Below are positions 1 through 4,934 of a stretch of 5,903 nucleotides of DNA, piece after piece. The notes beneath the pieces were generated by a model. It was not told the DNA's origin. It made no database searches and was given only the letters and a program-made list of their open reading frames with translations. The position numbers were made by a program, and so were the translations under genes. Every line of letters starts with the position of its first letter. Position 1 is the stretch's first letter. Source of the DNA: Ilumatobacteraceae bacterium. GTDB taxonomy: Bacteria; Actinomycetota; Acidimicrobiia; Acidimicrobiales; Ilumatobacteraceae. Where the stretch lies: positions 1-5,903 of the forward strand of contig SKFX01000051.1 in the NCBI GenBank assembly GCA_007117775.1, given 5' to 3'.

Positions 1-141
1 CCGATCGAGGCATGGTTCGGCGAACTGCTCTACGCACCCGGGCATCGCCCGCATCCACGCATCGAGGCTGCCGCGTTCGTGGATCGTGCCGCAGCCGTTG
101 GCGCGGCGATCCTGGCGGCTGATCCCGACCGTTATCGCTGA
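1..141 (+). CDS. C-terminal end of an unidentified protein (5' partial)
   Basis: Frame 1 is open from the first base to a TGA at 139-141 and encodes the last 46 residues of a protein. The tail contains WFGELLYAPGHRPHPRIE followed by an alanine-rich stretch that looks helical (AAAFVDRAAAVGAAILAAD) and ends in DPDRYR. About two thirds of its codons end in G or C, which is compatible with coding sequence in a GC-rich genome but not proof. I do not recognise the family, and no catalytic motif is visible in so short a piece. The gene converges on the carboxyltransferase gene, with 46 bp and a strong hairpin between the two stop codons. The upstream part lies outside the window. Confidence 0.6.
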   Translation, partial: PIEAWFGELLYAPGHRPHPRIEAAAFVDRAAAVGAAILAADPDRYR

Positions 142-155
142 GGCCCGGTCCGCAC

Positions 156-186
156 CACTGCGTGCGCGACGGCCTGCACAGCAGTG
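156..186. terminator. Bulged hairpin between convergent genes, likely bidirectional terminator
   Basis: CACTGCGTGC (156-165) pairs with GCAC-A-GCAGTG (176-186) to give ten base pairs with one bulged A at 180 and a 10-nt loop. The hairpin fills most of the gap between the stop codon of the upstream plus-strand gene and the stop codon of the minus-strand carboxyltransferase. There is no T-tract on either side, so it would be a GC-rich, U-poor terminator of the kind often proposed in actinobacteria, or a 3'-end stabilising structure. The stem is seen directly; its function is inferred from position. Confidence 0.45.
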
Positions 187-187
187 C

Positions 188-1531
188 TCACAGGGGGCTG
201 TTGTCGTGTTTGCGGGGTGCGAGGAGTTCGCGTTTATGGGCCAGGATCTCGAGAGCTGCGCTGATCTCGGCACGGGTGTCAGCCGGGTCGATGACGGCGT
301 CGACGAGGCCTCGCTCGGCGGCGACATAGGGGTTCAGGAGACGTTCGGCGTAGTCGGCCTCGAACGCCGCCCGTTCGGCATCGCTGGCCCGGCGCTGGAG
401 GATCGCCGCGGCCTGGCCGGCGCCCATGACGGCGAGTTCGGCACCGGGCCATGCCAGACAGAGATCATTGCCCATGGTCTTGGAGTCCATGACGATATAG
501 GCACCGCCGTAGCTCTTGCGCAGGATCACGCACAGCCTCGGCACCGTGGCGCGGGCATAGGCCTGGACGAGTTGGGCGCCGTGGCGGATCATGCCGCGCC
601 ATTCGAGATCTTTGCCCGGATAGAAGCCCGGGGTGTCCACCAAGGTGATGATCGGCAGGTTGAACGCATCGCATATCGACACGAAGCGAGCAGCCTTCTG
701 GGACGCTGCGATATCGAGTGTGCCGGCCAGTGACATCGGCTGGTTGGCGACCACACCGACGGGTCGGCCGGCAATGGTCGCGAATGCGGTGACCACATTG
801 GTGGCCCACAGTGCACGCAGCTCGAGCATCGAATCATGGTCGGCGATCATCTCGATGATGTGGCGGACGTCGTAACTGCCGGTCGGCGACTCGGGCAGCA
901 CTCTGGCCGCCTCGGGGCATCGCCGATCGGCTGGATCATCGCAGAACCACACCGCCGGCTCGACGTCGACATGGTCGGGCAGGTAGGCGAGCAGTTCTGC
1001 GGCGGCATCGAACCCGCTGGCACGGTCGCGGACCACGAGGGTGGCGATTCCCGCCGAGCGAGAGATCGCACTCGCACTGCCGAGCTCCTCTTTGGAGATC
1101 TGGATCCCGGTGAACTGTTCGACCATCACCGGGCCGCTGACAAAGGCATAACTGCGCTCGGTCATGATCGTCGCATCGACGACGCCGAGCAGCAGTGCCG
1201 GGCCAGACACCGCCGGGCCGTCGACGATCGCAATCGTGGGCACGACACCGGAACATGCCGTCAGTTCACCAGCCACTCGCCCCCATCCGTGCAGGGCGGC
1301 GACACCCTCGTTGATATCTGAACCCGTCGTCGACAGCACCACGATCAATGGCAGGCCGTCCTGGCGCGCCCGGCGCGCCGCTGCCACCAGCGAGGCAGAT
1401 GCCTCCGAGGGAAGTGGATGGCCGACGGGGTCATCGGCGAACTCGGCCACGACCACACGGCGGCCGTCGAGCTCGCGCACCGATGCATCCACCGGGCCGG
1501 AACGGCCGGACTCGATCGACAGTGTCGTCAT
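188..1531 (-). CDS. Acyl-CoA carboxylase carboxyltransferase (beta) subunit, short form
   Basis: This 447-residue protein belongs to the biotin-dependent carboxyltransferase family (AccD/PccB type), which transfers CO2 from carboxybiotin to an acyl-CoA in the cytoplasm. Both crotonase-fold halves are visible. The N-half runs over about residues 20-190, with INEGVAALHGWGR (73-85) and GPAVSGPALLLG (105-116). The C-half runs from about 220, with GRPVGVVANQP (255-265), the LVDTPGFYPG loop (297-306) and RKSYGGAYIVM (338-348), and ends in the family-typical NPYVAAERG and KHDNSPL. Ile346 sits where Streptomyces PccB has Asp422, AccB Ile420 and mycobacterial AccD5 Cys437, suggesting ACC-like acyl-CoA choice. 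The protein is 60-80 residues shorter at the N-terminus than PccB/AccD5 (about 510-550). An in-frame TAG five codons upstream (1544-1546) shows this is not a misplaced start. No biotin carboxylase or carrier gene is nearby. Exact substrate is not determined. Confidence 0.92.
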   Translation of the reverse strand: MTTLSIESGRSGPVDASVRELDGRRVVVAEFADDPVGHPLPSEASASLVAAARRARQDGLPLIVVLSTTGSDINEGVAALHGWGRVAGELTACSGVVPTIAIVDGPAVSGPALLLGVVDATIMTERSYAFVSGPVMVEQFTGIQISKEELGSASAISRSAGIATLVVRDRASGFDAAAELLAYLPDHVDVEPAVWFCDDPADRRCPEAARVLPESPTGSYDVRHIIEMIADHDSMLELRALWATNVVTAFATIAGRPVGVVANQPMSLAGTLDIAASQKAARFVSICDAFNLPIITLVDTPGFYPGKDLEWRGMIRHGAQLVQAYARATVPRLCVILRKSYGGAYIVMDSKTMGNDLCLAWPGAELAVMGAGQAAAILQRRASDAERAAFEADYAERLLNPYVAAERGLVDAVIDPADTRAEISAALEILAHKRELLAPRKHDNSPL

Positions 1532-1598
1532 CGTCTTCGAACCCTAGTCCGCACCCCAGGGGGCCTCGAATCCGCATCGGAGTCTGGCAGTATCGGCC

Positions 1599-2537
1599 TC
1601 ACGAGGGTCGTGTCGATGCGATCGCGTCGTCGCCGAGCCAGATCCCGGGTTGTTCATCGGCGCTGGCGGTGATGATGTGCGTGAGTGCATCGTGGACCGC
1701 TTGGGTGGCTGCACTCGGTGCGGGTCGTCGACGGCGTGCCCAGGCGACGACGCGGCGCGGGAGTTCGGGCAGGTTGATGCGGGCGAAAGGCTGTGCGGCT
1801 GATCTCGGGATCGCCGTGGCGGGAACGATGGCGATGCCGTGGCCGTCGATCACCAATGATGCGAGCAGTCGGACACCGTCGATCTCGGCTTGTGCCGCAA
1901 GGGTGATCCCAGCCGCACCCGCAGCGCGATCGAGCACGCGCCGCATGGCGGTGCCCGGCGGGGGGAGCAGCAGCGGGATATCGTGCAGGTCTTGCAACTG
2001 GCGGGTCGACTCGGTGGCCAGCAGATGGTCGGTCGGGGTCAACAGCACCAGGTCCTCGGCGAAGAGCGGTTCGATGACGAGTTCGGGTTCATCGATGGGC
2101 AGATGCACCACCGCCGCGTTCAGCGCACCGGAGATCACGTTGGGAATCAGTGTCGAGGTGCTGCCCTCCAAGATGGTGGGGCGCACGCGCGGATACTGGT
2201 CGCCGACGGTCTCGAGGAGTTGCGCCATCATCCAGCGCGCAGCGGTGCCGATCACCCCGATGCGGGCATCGCCGGAGACCTCGTCGTTGAGCGAGGCGAT
2301 ATCGGCGACGATGTCATCGATCTCGTGCAGGACGCGCCGGGCTCGTTCGACCACCCGTTCACCCTCGTCGGTGAGTCCACCATTGGAGCGGTCGACCAAG
2401 GTCGCGCCGAGTTCGCGCTCGAGTTTCGCGATATGGCCTGAGATGTTCGACTGCACGGTGTACAGGGCGCGTGCTGCAGCTGAGAAGGTGCCGTGGTCGG
2501 CGATCGCGACCAGGGCGGCGAGCTGTCGGACATCCAT
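1599..2537 (-). CDS. LysR-type transcriptional regulator
   Basis: This 312-residue protein has the LysR layout and usual length (about 300). Residues 1-60 form the winged helix-turn-helix, with LAALVAIADHGTFSAAARALYT and the recognition region VQSNISGHIAKLERELG, then a wing (VDRSNGGLTDEGE). A linker helix covers about 60-88. A periplasmic-binding-protein-like effector domain starts at ARIGVIGTAARWMMAQLL and runs to about 270, including LVIDGHGIAIVPATAI (228-243), a region typical of LysR effector domains. The tail is arginine- and proline-rich. The effector is unknown. The gene lies 67 bp upstream of the carboxyltransferase on the same strand, without a convincing terminator between them, so cotranscription is possible. 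Divergently it faces the 6C-type RNA. No Shine-Dalgarno sequence precedes the ATG; a TATCGT box ending 8 bp upstream suggests a nearly leaderless transcript. Confidence 0.93.
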   Translation of the reverse strand: MDVRQLAALVAIADHGTFSAAARALYTVQSNISGHIAKLERELGATLVDRSNGGLTDEGERVVERARRVLHEIDDIVADIASLNDEVSGDARIGVIGTAARWMMAQLLETVGDQYPRVRPTILEGSTSTLIPNVISGALNAAVVHLPIDEPELVIEPLFAEDLVLLTPTDHLLATESTRQLQDLHDIPLLLPPPGTAMRRVLDRAAGAAGITLAAQAEIDGVRLLASLVIDGHGIAIVPATAIPRSAAQPFARINLPELPRRVVAWARRRRPAPSAATQAVHDALTHIITASADEQPGIWLGDDAIASTRPS

Positions 2538-2545
2538 CGGAAAAG

Positions 2546-2551
2546 ACGATA
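2546..2551 (-). promoter_or_regulatory. Candidate -10 box for the LysR gene (near-leaderless start)
   Basis: Read on the minus strand, 2551 to 2546 is TATCGT, matching the TAnnnT consensus for actinobacterial housekeeping promoters. The predicted start of transcription would fall 1-3 bases before the ATG at 2537. That fits the absence of any Shine-Dalgarno sequence. No good -35 box is seen 17 bp upstream, which lowers confidence. Confidence 0.3.
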
Positions 2552-2560
2552 CCGGCTATC
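2548..2560. promoter_or_regulatory. Short palindrome GATA-N5-TATC, possible LysR operator
   Basis: GATACCGGCTATC is a perfect inverted repeat with 4-bp arms and a 5-bp spacer. It overlaps the candidate -10 box of the LysR gene and lies just upstream of the candidate -35 box of the divergent small RNA. LysR proteins bind short dyads near divergent promoters and often repress themselves. The arms here are short and do not exactly match the classic T-N11-A form, so this is only a candidate site. Confidence 0.25.
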
Positions 2561-2572
2561 TGGTTGTTCTAC

Positions 2573-2602
2573 TTGCGAGATGGCGCGCCGGCCTGCCATA
2601 CT
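2573..2602 (+). promoter_or_regulatory. Candidate promoter of the 6C-type small RNA
   Basis: A -35-like TTGCGA (2573-2578) and a -10-like CATACT (2597-2602) are separated by 18 bp on the plus strand. Transcription would start at about 2609, nine bases before the first hairpin of the RNA, which is a sensible position. The -10 matches four of six consensus bases. The position relative to the RNA structure is the main support. Confidence 0.45.
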
Positions 2603-2608
2603 GAGAAC

Positions 2609-2720
2609 ACATATCGAAGCGAGAACACCCCCCATGTTCCGCTCGAGAGAGACCCACAATGTGGCCCCCCAACCATAGGGTCTCTCAGGTTGAGAGGCCC
2701 CGACCCATGTCGGGGCCTTT
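2609..2720 (+). ncRNA. 6C-type small RNA (two C6-loop hairpins plus terminator)
   Basis: Three consecutive hairpins occupy the space between the divergent LysR and HAD-PlsC genes. Hairpin 1: AGCG-A-GAACA (2618-2627) pairs with TGTTCCGCT (2635-2643), with one bulged A and the loop CCCCCCA. Hairpin 2: GAGAGACCC (2647-2655) pairs perfectly with GGGTCTCTC (2678-2686); its 22-nt loop contains exactly six C (2665-2670) followed by AACC. Hairpin 3 is a 9-bp terminator stem (2696-2717) ending in TTT. Two stem-loops each carrying six or more C, plus a terminator, is the defining architecture of the 6C RNA family of actinobacteria (called B11 in Mycobacterium tuberculosis). In mycobacteria the C-rich loops are reported to base-pair with G-rich mRNA regions. 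The 5' end is inferred from a candidate promoter. Length is about 110 nt. Confidence 0.85.
2696..2720 (+). terminator. Intrinsic terminator of the 6C-type RNA
   Basis: GGCCCCGAC (2696-2704) and GTCGGGGCC (2709-2717) form a perfect 9-bp, mostly GC stem with a CCAT loop. It is followed by TTT and preceded by AGA, so the stem can extend by A-U and G-U pairs. The short U-tract suggests possible read-through toward the HAD-PlsC gene 83 bp downstream. Confidence 0.75.
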
Positions 2721-2789
2721 CCCGTTGGTGCCGTGACGAGTCCGCTGGTGCCGGTGCGGGTTCCGGATCCAATGGGCCCGACCAGCGGC

Positions 2790-2795
2790 TAGCCT
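2790..2795 (+). promoter_or_regulatory. Candidate -10 box for a leaderless HAD-PlsC transcript
   Basis: TAGCCT (2790-2795) fits TAnnnT and is placed so that transcription would begin at about 2802-2803, on the start codon itself. This would explain the lack of a clear Shine-Dalgarno sequence, although TCGGGG (2795-2800) is a very close G-run. No convincing -35 box is seen. Read-through from the upstream small RNA is the alternative route of expression. Confidence 0.3.
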
Positions 2796-2802
2796 CGGGG
2801 CG

Positions 2803-4230
2803 ATGAGGGGGACTGCGGCGTTCTTCGACCTCGACCGCACACTGTTGGCCGGGGCGAGCGGCGAGGTGCTGTCCGATGCGATGCGCTCGCTCGGCCTCGT
2901 CCCCGAGCGGATTCCGGGTGAGTCGCTGATGTACCGGGTGTTCGACACCGTCGGTGAGACGCTGCCGGCGATGTTCCTCGCCCGTCAGGCCGCGACCCTC
3001 GCGAAGGGTCGTCGACGCGACGATTTCCGACGAGCCGGCGAATTGGCGGCGGATCGCCTCGTGGAGATGGTGCAGCCCTATGCATGGCCGCTGTTCGAGC
3101 GACACCGAAGCCGCGGCGACGCGCTCGTGCTGGCGACCACGACACCGTTCGATCTCCTCGAAGCCTTCGCCGAGCGGCTCGGGTTCGATGCGTTGGTCGC
3201 CACCCGGTATCGCGTCGGCGATGACGGCGCCTACCTCGGCGGCGTCGACGGCAACTTCGTATGGGCGGCGGGCAAACTGGCAGCGGTGCGCGCCTGGGCC
3301 GATGAGCAGGGGGTCGATCTCGCCGCGTCGTCGGCATATTCCGACAGCGTGTACGACACTCCGCTGTTGTCGGCGGTGGGGCATCCGACGGTGGTCAATC
3401 CCGATCCGCGCATGGCCGTCATGGCTCGGGCACGTCGATGGCCGACGACGTCGCTCGATGCGCCGCCTGGGGTGGTCAAGCTTCCCCTCGTCGGTGTCGA
3501 ATTACAGCAGTTGCTGTTGGGTTTGGCGAGGCCGATCTCGTTCCCGTATGCGCGTTTCGAGATCGAGGGTGCTGCATCGGTGCCCGAATCGGGCCCAGCG
3601 ATCCTCTGCGCGAACCACCGCTCCTACTTCGATGTGGCCGCCATGGCGGTGATGATCGCCACAACGGGCCGGCCGGTCCGCTTCCTCGGCAAAAAAGAGG
3701 TCTTTGACGCGCCGATCGTCGGGCCGTTGGCCACAGCGATGGGCGGGATCCGTGTCGACCGCGCCACCGGCTCAGATGAGCCGCTCCAAGCCGCCGCCGA
3801 AGCGCTCGCAGGAGGCGAACTGGTGGCCATCATGCCCCAGGGGACGATCCCGCGCGGCCCGGCGTTCTTCGACCCCGAACTGCGCGGTCGCTGGGGAGCG
3901 GCGAAACTCGCGGCGCTGGCGCGGGTCCCGGTGATCCCGATCGGTCTGTGGGGCACCGAGCGGGTCTGGCCCCGGTCGTCACGGCTGCCGGCCGTGCTCA
4001 ACCTCGCGTCACCGCCGACGGTGTCGATCCGCGTCGGTGAACCGGTCCCGATGCGGTACCGATCGGCCAATGCCGACACCCGGCGTCTGATGTCGGCGAT
4101 CGCGGCGCTGCTGCCTGCTGAGGCGACCAAGATCAGACAACCCAGTATCGATGAACTGATGGCGACGTTCCCGCCGGGCTACCGCGGTGACCCGAACGCC
4201 GAGTCCACCCGCCGGCCCGGTACGGACTGA
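2803..4230 (+). CDS. HAD-IB phosphatase fused to a PlsC-type acyltransferase
   Basis: This 475-residue protein has two domains. Residues 1 to about 220 are a HAD superfamily phosphatase of the SerB-like IB group: motif I DLDRT with nucleophile Asp9 and Asp11, motif II in ATTTP (111-115), motif III Lys158 and motif IV SDSVYD with Asp181 and Asp185. Residues 240-440 are a glycerolipid acyltransferase: NHRSYFD with His272 and Asp277 (the HX4D catalytic pair), GKKEVFD (296-302), GGIRVDR (314-320), PQGTIPRG (345-352) and VPVIPIG (375-381). The same fusion is known in actinobacteria; mycobacterial PlsC (Rv2483c) has this order. The likely role is acyl transfer to lysophosphatidic acid or a related lysolipid at the inner membrane face; the HAD substrate is unknown. 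Motif III has Gln346 where classic PlsC has Glu (FPEGTR). There is no obvious signal peptide or long membrane segment. The stop lies 24 bp from the convergent nitroreductase stop. Confidence 0.9.
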   Translation: MRGTAAFFDLDRTLLAGASGEVLSDAMRSLGLVPERIPGESLMYRVFDTVGETLPAMFLARQAATLAKGRRRDDFRRAGELAADRLVEMVQPYAWPLFERHRSRGDALVLATTTPFDLLEAFAERLGFDALVATRYRVGDDGAYLGGVDGNFVWAAGKLAAVRAWADEQGVDLAASSAYSDSVYDTPLLSAVGHPTVVNPDPRMAVMARARRWPTTSLDAPPGVVKLPLVGVELQQLLLGLARPISFPYARFEIEGAASVPESGPAILCANHRSYFDVAAMAVMIATTGRPVRFLGKKEVFDAPIVGPLATAMGGIRVDRATGSDEPLQAAAEALAGGELVAIMPQGTIPRGPAFFDPELRGRWGAAKLAALARVPVIPIGLWGTERVWPRSSRLPAVLNLASPPTVSIRVGEPVPMRYRSANADTRRLMSAIAALLPAEATKIRQPSIDELMATFPPGYRGDPNAESTRRPGTD

Positions 4231-4247
4231 TCCGGCGGTCGGATCGG
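4227..4247. terminator. Small hairpin between convergent genes
   Basis: CTGATCCG (4227-4234) pairs with CGGATCGG (4240-4247), including one G-U pair, around a GCGGT loop. It starts within the stop codon of the HAD-PlsC gene and ends 7 bp before the stop codon of the minus-strand nitroreductase. It has no T-tract. It could terminate transcription from both sides, but this rests on position and a modest stem only. Confidence 0.35.
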
Positions 4248-4254
4248 CATGAGT

Positions 4255-4929
4255 TCAGGGATCGTGCTGATCTGTCGGTGACGCGAGCGGTGTCCCGCTG
4301 AAGCGGTCGACGGTGGTGAACTCATGCACCGGGCGTCGCCTGAGGCGTATCGGACGGGTGACGGGCACACCGAGCACGACCATGGCCGAGATGGCGTGGT
4401 CGGCGGGGAGATCCAACAGTGCAGTCGCCTCGGGTTCGGAGCGTGCCAGGAAGGTGGTCAGCACCCCGCCGAGACCGTGGTGGTGGGCCGCCAGCAGCAC
4501 ACTCCAACAGAACGGATAGACGGAGGCCCCCGAGACCAGCGGTAGGCGATCAAGTTCGAGATCCATCGCCGCCACCTGACTCAGATCAGCTGCGATCACC
4601 AGCACTGCCGGCGCGTCGACGAGCGTGTCGAGCAACTCGTTCGGCGCCGCGGTCACCTCCGTGGGGGCTGCGTAGTCGACCGGATTGAACGGTGCCTGAC
4701 CCGAGGCGCGCGCCGCGATGTACTCGTCCCAGGTCGGTTGCATCAACCTCGCCAACTCGGCGCGGATCGCCCGGTCGCGCACCACCGCGACGCGCCAGGG
4801 CTGGCGGTTGCCGCCCGAGGGCGCGAAGCGCGCCACATCGAGGATCTCGGCGATGAGTTCGTCGGTGACGGCTTGGTCGGTGAAGGACCGGATCGCCCCG
4901 GTGGTCCGCAGCGCCGTCAGCAGTTCCAT
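4255..4929 (-). CDS. Nitroreductase-family flavoprotein
   Basis: With the start at 4929 this is a 224-residue protein of the FMN-dependent nitroreductase fold. It begins MELLTALRTTGAIRSFTDQ, where Arg14-Ser15 is the usual phosphate-binding region. SGGNRQPWR (38-46) is the family's FMN-contacting loop, HHGLGGVLT (149-157) lies in the expected mid-domain position, and LGVPVTRP (186-193) precedes an arginine-rich tail. Such enzymes reduce nitro compounds, quinones or enones with NAD(P)H; the substrate cannot be read here. An upstream in-frame ATG at 4992 would add 21 residues inside the aconitase coding region, and those residues do not resemble the family. The inner ATG aligns with family starts and lies 5 bp after the aconitase stop, suggesting translational coupling in one operon. 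No strong Shine-Dalgarno sequence is present. Confidence 0.88.
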   Translation of the reverse strand: MELLTALRTTGAIRSFTDQAVTDELIAEILDVARFAPSGGNRQPWRVAVVRDRAIRAELARLMQPTWDEYIAARASGQAPFNPVDYAAPTEVTAAPNELLDTLVDAPAVLVIAADLSQVAAMDLELDRLPLVSGASVYPFCWSVLLAAHHHGLGGVLTTFLARSEPEATALLDLPADHAISAMVVLGVPVTRPIRLRRRPVHEFTTVDRFSGTPLASPTDQHDP

Positions 4930-4934
4930 ATCGG

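Noticed and set aside
86..733. Plus-strand open frame of 215 codons
   Set aside because: It lies almost wholly antisense to the carboxyltransferase gene, whose family identity is certain. Its translation shows no recognisable domain, as expected for a shadow frame in GC-rich DNA.
1532..1598. Terminator or strong promoter between the LysR and carboxyltransferase genes
   Set aside because: Only very short inverted repeats and a lone TAGGGT (-10-like, minus strand 1546-1541) without a -35 box were found. This is not enough to call a feature.
1348..2604. Plus-strand open frame of 418 codons
   Set aside because: It is antisense to the LysR gene and the start of the carboxyltransferase. The translation is a Ser/Arg/Ala-rich sequence without motifs, typical of a shadow frame.
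2634..2678. Fourteen-codon ORF (MFRSRETHNVAPQP), possible leader peptide
   Set aside because: It has no Shine-Dalgarno sequence, its start overlaps the loop of hairpin 1, and its codons are fully explained by the conserved-type RNA stems and C-run. The 6C RNA reading is better supported.
2569..3384. Minus-strand open frame of 271 codons
   Set aside because: It is antisense to the HAD domain and to the small RNA. The product is Arg/Glu/Gly-rich and has no domain features.
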